Assembly (NCBI RefSeq): GCF_004361855.1
Contig: NZ_SNWQ01000007.1
Location: forward strand, 310,001 to 374,000
Length of the DNA: 64,000 nt
DNA from: Kribbella caucasensis
GTDB taxonomy: Bacteria > Actinomycetota > Actinomycetes > Propionibacteriales > Kribbellaceae
Direction of reading: 5' to 3'
A program made the position numbers and the translations under genes. Below the pieces are notes generated by a model. It saw only the letters and a list, made by a program, of their open reading frames with translations. It searched no databases and had not been told where the DNA came from. This document shows positions 1 to 8,008 of this stretch, piece by piece. Within the stretch, counting starts at the first letter, position 1, and each line of letters starts with the position of its first letter.

Positions 1-326
1 TACGACGAGAACAGCTTCGCGGGCAGCCCGTTGTTCAGATTCGGGTACGCCGTCTGGTAGGTCGCGGCGTATTCGCGGACGTCGGGCCAACTGACGATCG
101 CCGTGTTGGTCGGCGACGGCGGCTGACCCCAGTTCTGGCTCCAGTGCCACCAGCCGTTGATCGGGGCGCCGTCGCCGCTGCAGGCGAACCAGCCCTGATA
201 GCCGACGGTGACCTTGCCGACCACATCGCCTGGTGGGCTGGCCGACGGGGTCGCTGCGGAAGTGGTGGCGGTGGCCGCGGTCAGTGCTCCGGAGGCAGCC
301 AGGAAGGTACGGCGGGTGAGCGTCAT
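1..326 (-). CDS. Secreted GH71/99-like glycosidase, 5' part only
   Basis: About 108 codons are visible; the gene runs off the left edge. The start ATG (324-326, minus) follows a GGAG ribosome site. The N-terminus MTLTRRTFLAASGALTAA is a twin-arginine-like signal (RRTFLA) with a hydrophobic Ala-rich stretch. The mature part begins VGKVTVGYQGWFACSGDG and continues INGWWHWSQNWG; this GYQGWF/HW pattern is typical of bacterial proteins annotated as glycoside hydrolase family 71/99-like (recognised from memory). The catalytic region lies outside the window, so activity cannot be judged. It is divergent from the xylose-type operon and shares its 250-bp control region, which suggests linked control of polysaccharide breakdown and sugar uptake. 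Confidence 0.7.
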   Translation of the reverse strand, partial: MTLTRRTFLAASGALTAATATTSAATPSASPPGDVVGKVTVGYQGWFACSGDGAPINGWWHWSQNWGQPPSPTNTAIVSWPDVREYAATYQTAYPNLNNGLPAKLFSS

Positions 327-431
327 GTGTGCAGGCTCCTGATCGGGGCGGACAGGACTGCGGAGAGTGGCGCCGAGCGTACAAACTGCCGCTACACCGG
401 CGCAAGACCTTGACGATGCCCTGCAAGATCG

Positions 432-447
432 CAACCAATGGTGGTTG
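432..447. promoter_or_regulatory. Inverted repeat in the divergent control region
   Basis: CAACCA, four bases, TGGTTG: a perfect 6-bp inverted repeat upstream of the leftward glycosidase gene and about 65 bases before the XylR-type site. It could be a second repressor site or a weak hairpin. No matching regulator is identified. Confidence 0.3.
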
Positions 448-489
448 GGCAAATCTCCCGGTGATCCGCAGAAACCTGGTCGCAACATC

Positions 490-519
490 TTGACGGCGAC
501 GGAGTGGCGTACTTAGTTT
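490..519 (+). promoter_or_regulatory. Probable promoter of the ROK/xylose-type operon
   Basis: TTGACG (490-495) resembles a -35 box. TAGTTT (514-519) lies 18 bases downstream as a weak -10. The -10 falls inside the palindromic operator at 513-537, so a bound repressor would block RNA polymerase. Transcription would begin near 526, in front of the ATG at 578. Confidence 0.5.
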
Positions 520-537
520 GTTGGCTCAACAGACAAA
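513..537. promoter_or_regulatory. XylR/ROK-type operator
   Basis: A 25-bp imperfect palindrome: left arm TTAGTTTGTTG, centre GCT, right arm CAACAGACAAA (9 of 11 positions pair). By memory it matches the Bacillus xyl operator (TTAGTTTGTT...CAACAAACTAA) at about 20 of 25 positions, despite the very different base composition here. It overlaps the -10 of the operon that encodes a ROK regulator and xylose isomerase, so autoregulated xylose induction is the simple reading. Confidence 0.65.
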
Positions 538-577
538 GTCTGTGAGCGGCGTCACAGTCAACGAGGGGTGGGGTCGG

Positions 578-1855
578 ATGCTGACGGAAGGTGGCCGGCC
601 GGGAGGCGCTGCGGTGGCCGCCGATCACGTCTCGCTCCGCCGGAACAACCTCTCTGTCGTACTCCGCCACGTCCGCGCGGCCGGACCCCGATCGCGGGCC
701 CGGATCGCCGCCGACACGGGCCTGAACAAGGCCACCGTCTCGAGCCTCGTCGCCGAGTTGGTCGAACGCGGCCTGCTCCGCGAAGGCCAGGCCGAGATCG
801 AACGCGGCGCCCTCGGCCGGCCGGGCCAGCTGGTCGAGCTCGACGGCAGCAGCGTCTGCGGTGTCGGCGCGGAGATCAACGTCGACTACCTGGCCGTCGC
901 CGCGCTCGACCTGAGCGGCGGCGTCGTGCTCGAACACCGCGTCCCCCTCGACGTCGCCCACCAGGACCCCAGTACGACGCTGGACCGCCTGGCCGACCTG
1001 ATTCGTGAGGCCGTCGCCGCCGTGGACGCGCGCGGCGGGCAGACCGCCGGGGTCACGTTGGCGGTGCCTGGGCTCGTCCAGAGCGCGACCGGATCGCTCA
1101 AGCTCGCCCCCAACCTCGGCTGGAACGAGGTCCCGGTGGTCGACGAGATGCGCGCCCGACTCGGCGATCCGGCGTACCCGTTCCGGGTGGACAACGAGGC
1201 CAACCTGGCCGCGCTGGCGGAGTACTCGGAACTGAAGAAGGACACCGGAAACCAGGCCGACGACCTCGTCCTGCTCACCGGCGCGATCGGTGTCGGTGGC
1301 GGCGTGGTGAGCGACGGGCATCTGCTCCGTGGCGGTCACGGGTTCAGCGGCGAGGTCGGGCACATGCCGGTCGCCCCGGCCGGCCGGACCTGCGGCTGTG
1401 GCCGGACCGGGTGCTGGGAGACCGTGGTCGGCCTGACCACGTTGCTCAACAAGGCGACCGACGCCGACGACCCGGTGCGGGATCCATCCCTTGACGTGGA
1501 GCGGCGGCTGGCCGAGATCACCCGCCGGGCCGAGGCCGGAGATGCCCGGACACTGGGCGCGCTGGCCGATGTCGGGACCTGGCTGGGTATCGGGGGCGCG
1601 ATCCTGGTCAACATCCTGAACCCCGACGTACTCGTGCTCGGCGGCTACTTCGCGTCTCTCGGGCCGTGGCTGCAAGAGCCGCTGGAGAGCGCGATCCGGG
1701 ACCGGGTGATCGCGCCGGAGGGTGGTGGTTGCCGGGTGGTCCAGTCCGAGTTGGGGTTCGCAGCGGCGGTCCGGGGTGGCGCGCAGATCTCGCTCGACCA
1801 GGTGTTTCTCGACCCGACCTTGATCGGTCGCGACGCGACAGGGGTGGCCCAATGA
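578..1855 (+). CDS. ROK-family transcriptional repressor (XylR/NagC type)
   Basis: 425 aa if it starts at ATG 578, which has GAGGGG upstream. An in-frame TTG at 518 would sit inside the operator and is less likely. Residues about 20-85 form a winged helix-turn-helix (ARIAADTGLNKATVSSLVAEL). The remainder is the ROK sugar-kinase-like fold, with the family zinc motif CGCGRTGCWE and the GHMPV segment. ROK repressors release DNA on binding a sugar. It is first in the operon, 18 bases before the transporter ATPase gene, and a XylR-like palindrome covers its promoter, so it probably controls itself and the genes to 7884. Xylose as effector is inferred from xylA and the operator. Confidence 0.9.
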   Translation: MLTEGGRPGGAAVAADHVSLRRNNLSVVLRHVRAAGPRSRARIAADTGLNKATVSSLVAELVERGLLREGQAEIERGALGRPGQLVELDGSSVCGVGAEINVDYLAVAALDLSGGVVLEHRVPLDVAHQDPSTTLDRLADLIREAVAAVDARGGQTAGVTLAVPGLVQSATGSLKLAPNLGWNEVPVVDEMRARLGDPAYPFRVDNEANLAALAEYSELKKDTGNQADDLVLLTGAIGVGGGVVSDGHLLRGGHGFSGEVGHMPVAPAGRTCGCGRTGCWETVVGLTTLLNKATDADDPVRDPSLDVERRLAEITRRAEAGDARTLGALADVGTWLGIGGAILVNILNPDVLVLGGYFASLGPWLQEPLESAIRDRVIAPEGGGCRVVQSELGFAAAVRGGAQISLDQVFLDPTLIGRDATGVAQ

Positions 1856-1873
1856 CTGGGAGGGGTGACAGGG

Positions 1874-3385
1874 GTGGCGAATGACGAGCTGCTGATGATG
1901 AGCGGGATCGTCAAGGAGTTTCCGGGGGTGCGAGCGCTCGACGGTGTCGATCTCGAGGTACGCCGCGGTGAGGTGCACTGCCTGCTCGGCCAGAACGGCG
2001 CCGGCAAGTCGACGCTGATCCGGGTGCTCACCGGCGCGCACCAGCCCGACGCCGGCCAGATCGTTGTCAACGGCAACGAGGAGCGGCTGAACAGCCCGAC
2101 CGACGCGATCAACCTCGGGATCGCCGCGATCTACCAGGAACTCGACCTGGTACCCGAGCTGAGCGTGGCTGAGAACGTGTTCCTCGGCCACGAGCCCTCC
2201 CGGTTCGGCCTGACCCGCCGGCACGAGACCGCGACCCGCGCCCGGGAGCTGCTCAAGGGCCTCGGTCACGGCGAGATCCCACCGGGCCGCCCGGTCGGGA
2301 TGCTGTCCGCAGCCGGCCAGCAGATCGTCAGTATGGCCAGAGCGCTCTCCCGTGACGCGGAGCTGATCGTGATGGACGAGCCATCGGCCGTGCTCGACCC
2401 GGAGGAGGTCGGGAACCTCTTCCGGGTGATCCGCGGCCTCACCGAGCGCGGGGTCGCCGTCGTCTACATCTCGCACCGGCTCGAGGAGATCCGCGAGATC
2501 GGCGACCGGGTGACCGTGCTCAAGGACGGCGCGACCGTCGCCACCGGTCTCGACGCGCGGCAGACCCCGACAGCCGAGCTGATCCGGTTGATGACCGGCC
2601 GCTCGATCGAGTACGTCTTCCCGAAGCGCCAGGACCTCCCGGCCGCCGCCGAAACCGTGCTGGAGGTGGCGAATCTGTCGCGCCCGCGGGAGTTCGCCGA
2701 CATCTCGTTCACGGTCCGGGCCGGCGAGATCGTCGGCCTGGCCGGACTCGTCGGCTCCGGCCGATCCGAAATCCTGGAGACCGTGTACGGCGCTCGCCGG
2801 GCCGCCTCCGGGTTCGTCAAGGTCAAGGGCGTCGAGCTCAAACCCGGACGGGTGCAAGCAGCGGTGAAGGCGGGAGTCGGGTTAGCGCCCGAGGAACGCA
2901 AGAGTCAGGCGCTGATCCTCGACGAGGCCGTCTACAAGAACATCACGGTGTCCACCATGACGCGGTTCGCCCGCGGTGGATTCCTCAACGGTCACGCGGA
3001 GCGCGTCGCCGCCGCCGAGCTGACCAGAGCACTCGATGTTCGCCCGGCCGGGATCGACCACCCGGTCCGCAACCTGTCCGGTGGGAACCAGCAGAAGGTC
3101 GTGCTCGCCCGCTGGCTGCTCCGGGACTGCCGGGTGCTGCTGCTGGACGAGCCGACCCGTGGAGTCGACGTAGGAGCGCGCTCCGAGATCTACGCGCTGA
3201 TCCGGAAGCTGGCCGCCAACGGGGTCGCGATCGTGCTGGTCTCCAGCGAGGTCGAGGAAGTGCTCGGACTGGCCGACCGAGTCGTGGTGATGCGGGAGGG
3301 GCGGGCCGTCCACATAGGGCCCGCGCAAGAGATCGACGAGCACCGCGTGCTCGACCTGGTGATGGAAGGAAGTGCGGTGTCATGA
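1874..3385 (+). CDS. Sugar ABC importer ATPase (RbsA/XylG type)
   Basis: 503 aa with two nucleotide-binding domains, as usual for the CUT2 sugar importers. Domain 1 has Walker A GQNGAGKST near residue 39 and Walker B VMDEPS. Domain 2 has the family's degenerate Walker A GLVGSGRSE (no Lys), signature LSGGNQQK and Walker B LLLDEPTRG. GTG 1874 is preferred over GTG 1865 because GGGAGGGG at 1857-1864 then sits about nine bases upstream. It powers uptake together with the permease, which overlaps by ATGA, and the lipoprotein that follows. Substrate is probably a pentose, judged from xylA in the same operon. Confidence 0.92.
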   Translation: MANDELLMMSGIVKEFPGVRALDGVDLEVRRGEVHCLLGQNGAGKSTLIRVLTGAHQPDAGQIVVNGNEERLNSPTDAINLGIAAIYQELDLVPELSVAENVFLGHEPSRFGLTRRHETATRARELLKGLGHGEIPPGRPVGMLSAAGQQIVSMARALSRDAELIVMDEPSAVLDPEEVGNLFRVIRGLTERGVAVVYISHRLEEIREIGDRVTVLKDGATVATGLDARQTPTAELIRLMTGRSIEYVFPKRQDLPAAAETVLEVANLSRPREFADISFTVRAGEIVGLAGLVGSGRSEILETVYGARRAASGFVKVKGVELKPGRVQAAVKAGVGLAPEERKSQALILDEAVYKNITVSTMTRFARGGFLNGHAERVAAAELTRALDVRPAGIDHPVRNLSGGNQQKVVLARWLLRDCRVLLLDEPTRGVDVGARSEIYALIRKLAANGVAIVLVSSEVEEVLGLADRVVVMREGRAVHIGPAQEIDEHRVLDLVMEGSAVS

Positions 3386-4446
3386 GTGAGGAAGTCGCAC
3401 GTTCCCAGACAACCCAGCAGGACGAACCGCCGCAGAGTGGCACTGCTTCGACCCAGACGACAGTCCGCAACGGCAGTTCGGCCGCGAGTCTGTTGAGGAG
3501 CGGGATGGGCCGGAACCTCGGCCTGGTCGTCGCGCTCGTGCTGCTCTGCCTGGTCGGCATCATCACCGCCGGCGACACCTTCGCGACCGGCGCCAACGTG
3601 CTCACCATCCTCCGGCTCGCCGCCGTGATCGGGGTGGTCAGCATCGGCATGACCTTCGTCATCACCGGCGGCGGGATCGACCTGTCCGTCGGCGCCATGG
3701 TCGCCCTCGCCTCGGTCTGGGCGACCACACTGGCGACCCAGCAGATGGCGGCGGACTTCCACTGGATCTTCATGGTCAGCACCGCGTTGCTGGTCGGATC
3801 GGCGTGTGGTCTGGTCAACGGTCTGCTGGTTGCCTACGGCAAGATCGTGCCGTTCATCGCGACGCTGGCGATGCTGGCCGGCGCCCGCGGCCTGGCCGAG
3901 ATCATCTCCGACCGCCGGACCCAGATCATCTCGGTGAACCCGTTCGTCGACTTCTTCGGTGGCTCGCTGATCGGCGTACCGGTGCTGGTCTGGTTGTTCC
4001 TGATCGTCGCCGCGCTCGGCTGGGTGGTGCTGAACCGGACCACGTTCGGCCGTCGTACGTTCGCGGTCGGCGGTAACGCCGAGGCGGCCCGGCTGGCCGG
4101 GATCAAGGTTCAGCGGCACACGGTCGCGCTCTACGTGCTGGCCGGTCTGTGCTGCGGGATCGCCGCGGTGATGCTGATGGCCCGTACGACGACCGGCAGC
4201 TCCACTCACGGGCAGTTGTACGAGCTGGACGCGATCGCGGCGGTCGTGATCGGCGGCACCCTGCTCTCGGGTGGCCGGGGCACGATCGTCGGCACCGTGT
4301 TCGGCGTACTCATCTTCACCACGCTGAACAACGTCTTCACCCTGAACAACCTGTCCATCTCCGCGCAGTCGGTGGCGAAGGGGCTGATCATCGTGATCGC
4401 GGTCCTCCTCCAGCAACGCCTCGCCGCCCGCGGGAGCACACCCTAG
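3382..4446 (+). CDS. Sugar ABC importer permease (RbsC/XylH type)
   Basis: 354 aa. A roughly 45-residue hydrophilic N-terminus precedes 8-10 hydrophobic segments, starting at LGLVVALVLLCLVGIITAG. The stretch SIGMTFVITGGGIDLSVGA is the hallmark of BPD_transp_2 permeases of ribose/xylose importers. The gene starts with an ATGA overlap on the ATPase gene, implying translational coupling. The permease forms the membrane channel used by the dual-domain ATPase. Confidence 0.93.
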   Translation: MSEEVARSQTTQQDEPPQSGTASTQTTVRNGSSAASLLRSGMGRNLGLVVALVLLCLVGIITAGDTFATGANVLTILRLAAVIGVVSIGMTFVITGGGIDLSVGAMVALASVWATTLATQQMAADFHWIFMVSTALLVGSACGLVNGLLVAYGKIVPFIATLAMLAGARGLAEIISDRRTQIISVNPFVDFFGGSLIGVPVLVWLFLIVAALGWVVLNRTTFGRRTFAVGGNAEAARLAGIKVQRHTVALYVLAGLCCGIAAVMLMARTTTGSSTHGQLYELDAIAAVVIGGTLLSGGRGTIVGTVFGVLIFTTLNNVFTLNNLSISAQSVAKGLIIVIAVLLQQRLAARGSTP

Positions 4447-4489
4447 TGTCCCAACACCTGGCTCAGCAGAACCACCATAGGAGGACAGC

Positions 4490-5542
4490 ATGTCCGCACG
4501 ATCCGCCCGGTTCCTGAAAACCGCGACCCTGGCCGGCCTGACCTCGCTGGCGTTGATCGCGTGTACCAGCAACACGCCGGAGGCCAAGAAGACCGACGGC
4601 AACGCCACCCAGGCCGCGGCCGGCAGCGGCAGCAACGACGCACCCGGCCAGAAGGTCAAGATCGGCTTCTCCGCACCGGCCGCCGACCACGGCTGGATGG
4701 GCGCCATCACCAAGGCCACCCAGGCCGAGGCGAAGAAGTACTCCGACATCGAGCTGATCGTTGCCGAGGGCACCAACGATGTGAACCTGCAGATCAGCCA
4801 GGTGGAGACCTTCATCAACCAGAAGGTGGACGCGATCGTGCTGCTGCCGTTCGACGGCGCCGCGCTCACCCCGGTCGCGATCAAGGCGATGGAGGCCGGT
4901 ATCACGGTGGTGAACGTGGACCGCGAGTTCGACAGCACGTTCGCGGCCCGGACCACGATCCTCGGCGACAACAAGGGAATGGGCATCTCGGCCGGCACCT
5001 ACGTCTGCCAGGAGATGAAGGGCAAGAAGGATGCGGTGATCGCGGAGATCGCCGGGATCGATTCGCTGCCCCTGACCCAGGCCCGCAGCCAGGGCTTCAA
5101 GGAGGCGCTGGCCGACTGCGGCCTGAAGGTGAACAACCGGGTCGCCGCGGAGTTCACCGTCGAGTCCGGTGAGAAGGCCGCCGCCAACCTGCTGCAGGCC
5201 GCGCCGAAGATCGACGCGATCTGGAACCACGACGACGACCAGGGGGTCGGCGTGATGGCCGCGATCAAGAACTCCGGCCGCAAGGAGTTCTTCGTCGTCG
5301 GCGGGGCCGGCTCGGCGAACGTGATGCGGGACATCAAGGCCGGCAACACGCTGCTGAAGGCCACCGTCATCTACCCGTCGACGCAGGGTGCGGACGGTGT
5401 CCGGCTGGCCCGGCTGCTGGTACAGAAGAAGGCCCTCGGCGACCTGGTGGAGGTCGAGGTCCCGCGCTTGGTCCAGCTGTACGCGCCGGTGGTCACCAAG
5501 GACAACGTGGACCAGTACCTGCCGACCGCTTTCGAGAGCTGA
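4490..5542 (+). CDS. Sugar-binding lipoprotein of ABC importer
   Basis: 350 aa with a signal peptide ending in lipobox LALIAC (Cys near residue 24), so a membrane-anchored binding protein. After a low-complexity linker (AKKTDGNATQAAAGSGSND) comes a ribose-binding-type fold (Peripla_BP_4): VKIGFSAPAADHGWMGAI, then VDAIVLLPFDGAALTP. It captures a monosaccharide for the permease and ATPase encoded just upstream. Binding proteins of this cluster type bind xylose, ribose, galactose or inositol; here xylA favours xylose. AGGAGG lies eight bases before the ATG. Confidence 0.92.
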   Translation: MSARSARFLKTATLAGLTSLALIACTSNTPEAKKTDGNATQAAAGSGSNDAPGQKVKIGFSAPAADHGWMGAITKATQAEAKKYSDIELIVAEGTNDVNLQISQVETFINQKVDAIVLLPFDGAALTPVAIKAMEAGITVVNVDREFDSTFAARTTILGDNKGMGISAGTYVCQEMKGKKDAVIAEIAGIDSLPLTQARSQGFKEALADCGLKVNNRVAAEFTVESGEKAAANLLQAAPKIDAIWNHDDDQGVGVMAAIKNSGRKEFFVVGGAGSANVMRDIKAGNTLLKATVIYPSTQGADGVRLARLLVQKKALGDLVEVEVPRLVQLYAPVVTKDNVDQYLPTAFES

Positions 5543-5563
5543 GACTGAGAGGAAAGAGACCGG

Positions 5564-6727
5564 ATGACGAACCTGGGCATCGGCCTGATCGGGTACGCCT
5601 TCATGGGCGCGGCCCACTCGCAGGCCTGGCGGAGCGCGCCGCGCTTCTTCGACCTGCCGTTGCACCCCGAACTGAACGTGCTCTGCGGCCGGAACGCGGA
5701 CGCGGTCCAGGCGGCCGCGACGAAGCTCGGCTGGAACGGGACCGAGACCGACTGGCGCAAGCTGCTCGGCCGCGACGACGTCCAGCTGATCGACGTCTGT
5801 ACGCCGGGCGACAGCCACGCCGAGATCGCGATCGCCGCGCTCGAGGCGGGTAAGCACGTGCTCTGCGAGAAGCCGCTCGCCAACACCGTCGCCGAGGCGG
5901 AAGCGATGACGGCGGCTGCCGAAAAGGCGTCCGCGCAGGGGATCAGGTCGATGGTCGGGTTCACCTATCGGCGGGTGCCGGCCATCGCACTCGCCCGCAA
6001 GCTCGTTGCCGAGGGCAAGATCGGGACCGTCCGGCACGTGCGGGCGCAGTACCTGCAGGACTGGATCTCCGATCCGGAGGCGCCGCTGTCCTGGCGGCTG
6101 GACAAGGAGAAGGCCGGCTCCGGCGCGCTCGGCGACATCGGCGCGCACATCGTCGACCTGACCCAGTTCATCACCGGCGACCGGATCGCCGAGGTGAGCG
6201 GGCAGCTGGAGACGTTCGTCAAGGAACGCCCGAAGGCGGCCGAGCACAGCGGCCTGTCCGGTACGGCGAGCACCGAGCGCGGGCCGGTCACGGTCGACGA
6301 CGCGGCCGTCTTCATCACGAAGTTCAAGAGCGGCGCGCTCGGTGTCTTCGAGGCGACCCGGTTCGCGACCGGCCGGAAGAACGCGATCCGGATCGAGATC
6401 AACGGCAGCGCCGGCAGCCTCGCGTTCGACTTCGAGGACATGAACCTGCTGCACTTCTACGACGCGACCGAGGACCCCGAGACCGCCGGTTTCCGGCGCA
6501 TCCTGGCCACCGAACCGGTGCACCCGTACGTCGCGGCCTGGTGGCCGCCGGGTCACCTGCTCGGTTACGAGCACGGCTTCACCCACCAAGTGGTCGATCT
6601 GGTCACGGCGATCGCCGACGGCCGCGACCCGGAGCCGTCGTTCGCCGACGGGCTGCAGATCCAGCGGGTGCTGGCAGCCGTCGAGGACAGTTCGAACTCC
6701 CGACAATGGCAGGAGATTCCTGAATGA
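5564..6727 (+). CDS. Gfo/Idh/MocA-family oxidoreductase
   Basis: 387 aa. The N-terminal Rossmann fold starts [18 protein letters not shown]; the family's catalytic Lys is in CEKPLANT, and the C-terminal half is the alpha/beta substrate domain ([15 protein letters not shown]). These NAD(P)-dependent enzymes oxidise or epimerise sugars and inositols. The gene follows the importer by 21 bases and overlaps xylA by ATGA, so its substrate should be an imported sugar or its derivative. Whether it is a sugar dehydrogenase (oxidative pentose route) or works on an epimer cannot be told from the sequence. Confidence 0.9.
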   Translation: MTNLGIGLIGYAFMGAAHSQAWRSAPRFFDLPLHPELNVLCGRNADAVQAAATKLGWNGTETDWRKLLGRDDVQLIDVCTPGDSHAEIAIAALEAGKHVLCEKPLANTVAEAEAMTAAAEKASAQGIRSMVGFTYRRVPAIALARKLVAEGKIGTVRHVRAQYLQDWISDPEAPLSWRLDKEKAGSGALGDIGAHIVDLTQFITGDRIAEVSGQLETFVKERPKAAEHSGLSGTASTERGPVTVDDAAVFITKFKSGALGVFEATRFATGRKNAIRIEINGSAGSLAFDFEDMNLLHFYDATEDPETAGFRRILATEPVHPYVAAWWPPGHLLGYEHGFTHQVVDLVTAIADGRDPEPSFADGLQIQRVLAAVEDSSNSRQWQEIPE

Positions 6728-7884
6728 ATAGCTATACCCCCAGCAAGACGGACAAGTTCTCGTTCGGGCTGTGGACCGTCGGCTGGCAGGGCGTCGACGT
6801 CTTCGGTACCGCGGTCCGGCCGCCGATGGACCCGGTCCACGCGGTGGAGAAACTGGCCGAGTTGGGCGCCGCTGCGATCTCCTTCCACGACGATGACCTG
6901 GTCCCGGACGACGGCACCCGTCAACAGGTGCTCGAGCGGTTCAGCAAGGCGCTGGCGGAGACCGGGATCGTGGTCGAGATGGCGACCACGAACCTGTTCA
7001 GCCATCCGGTCTTCAAGGACGGCGGGCTGACTGCGAACGACCGGACGGTCCGCCGGTACGCCCTGTCGAAGGTGCTCCGCAACCTCGACCTGGCCGCCGA
7101 GCTCGGCGCGTCGACGTACGTGCTGTGGGGTGGCCGGGAAGGCGCGGAGTCGGGTGGTTCGAAGGACGTCCAGGCCGCGCTGGATCGGTACAAGGAGTCG
7201 ATGGATCTGCTCTGTGCGTATGTGCAGGAGCAGGGATACGACATCCGGTTCGCGATCGAGCCGAAGCCGAACGAGCCGCGCGGCGACATCCTGCTGCCGT
7301 CGATCGGGCACGCCATTGCCTTCATCAACGATCTGGCGCACCCGGAGCTGGTCGGCATCAACCCGGAGGTCGGGCACGAGCAGATGGCCGGGCTCAACTA
7401 CGCGCACGGGATCGCCCAGGCGTTGTGGCACGGCAAGTTGTTCCACATCGACCTGAACGGTCAGCACGGGCCCCGGTTCGACCAGGACCTGCGCTTCGGC
7501 GCCGGCAACCTGCGGGAGGCGTTCTGGACGGTCGACGTGCTGCAGGGCGCGGGCGGGCGGCCGGCGTACGACGGGTTCGTCCACTTCGACTACAAGCCGC
7601 CGCGGACCGAGGACTTCGACGGCGTCTGGGAGACCGCACGCGGCTGCATGCGGAACTACCTGATCCTGCGGGAGAAGGTGCAAGCGTTCCGGGCCGACCC
7701 CGAGGTCGCCGAGGCACTGGCCGTCGCGCGGGTTGCCGAGCTGAGCGAACCCACGCTGGCCGACGGCGAGAGCCTGGCCGATCTGCGGAAGGAGACGTAC
7801 GACCCGGCGGCGCTGGCCGAGCGCGGCCTGGGCTTCGAACGACTGGACCAGCTCGCCATGGAACACCTCCTCGGCGTGCGCTAA
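6724..7884 (+). CDS. xylA: Xylose isomerase
   Basis: 386 aa, the usual length of the short (actinobacterial) class. It converts D-xylose to D-xylulose. Active-site features are visible: the His/Asp pair in [16 protein letters not shown]; the metal-binding Glu in [11 protein letters not shown]; Glu/His in [11 protein letters not shown]; Asp residues in [16 protein letters not shown]; and Asp in [10 protein letters not shown]. It is last in the operon, overlapping the oxidoreductase gene by ATGA, and a terminator-like hairpin follows. No xylulokinase gene lies in the window. Confidence 0.96.
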   Translation: MNSYTPSKTDKFSFGLWTVGWQGVDVFGTAVRPPMDPVHAVEKLAELGAAAISFHDDDLVPDDGTRQQVLERFSKALAETGIVVEMATTNLFSHPVFKDGGLTANDRTVRRYALSKVLRNLDLAAELGASTYVLWGGREGAESGGSKDVQAALDRYKESMDLLCAYVQEQGYDIRFAIEPKPNEPRGDILLPSIGHAIAFINDLAHPELVGINPEVGHEQMAGLNYAHGIAQALWHGKLFHIDLNGQHGPRFDQDLRFGAGNLREAFWTVDVLQGAGGRPAYDGFVHFDYKPPRTEDFDGVWETARGCMRNYLILREKVQAFRADPEVAEALAVARVAELSEPTLADGESLADLRKETYDPAALAERGLGFERLDQLAMEHLLGVR

Positions 7885-7889
7885 CACCC

Positions 7890-7917
7890 AGTCCCGGGCA
7901 GGGCAGAGCACGGGACT
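7890..7917 (+). terminator. Terminator after xylA
   Basis: Stem AGTCCCG / CGGGACT (7 bp) with a 14-base loop, followed by TTTG, six bases after the xylA stop. Placement and trailing T's fit an intrinsic terminator, though the T-run is short. Confidence 0.6.
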
Positions 7918-7946
7918 TTGCAGTAGCTGAAAACAGGGCCGAACAG

Positions 7947-7963
7947 CCGGGGTCCCGCCCCGG
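7947..7963 (+). other. Short GC hairpin before the ThuA gene
   Basis: CCGGGG, TCCCG, CCCCGG: a 6-bp stem with a 5-base loop about 45 bases before the start of the ThuA gene. It may be a second part of the terminator or a 5' leader structure. Confidence 0.35.
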
Positions 7964-8008
7964 AACCAGATGGAGCGCGCACCTTATCCGACCCATGAGG
8001 AGCTCCCG

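Noticed and set aside
518..577. TTG 518 as start of the ROK gene
   Set aside because: It would place the start codon inside the XylR-type operator; ATG 578 has a good ribosome site.
392..2857. Long open frame on the minus strand opposite the ROK and ATPase genes
   Set aside because: It lies wholly over two genes with clear domains; its composition (His/Arg/Gln/Asp-rich, no motifs) is that expected of an antisense frame in GC-rich DNA.
4463..6706. 747-codon minus-strand frame opposite the binding-protein and oxidoreductase genes
   Set aside because: No domain, no ribosome site; it mirrors the real codons on the plus strand.
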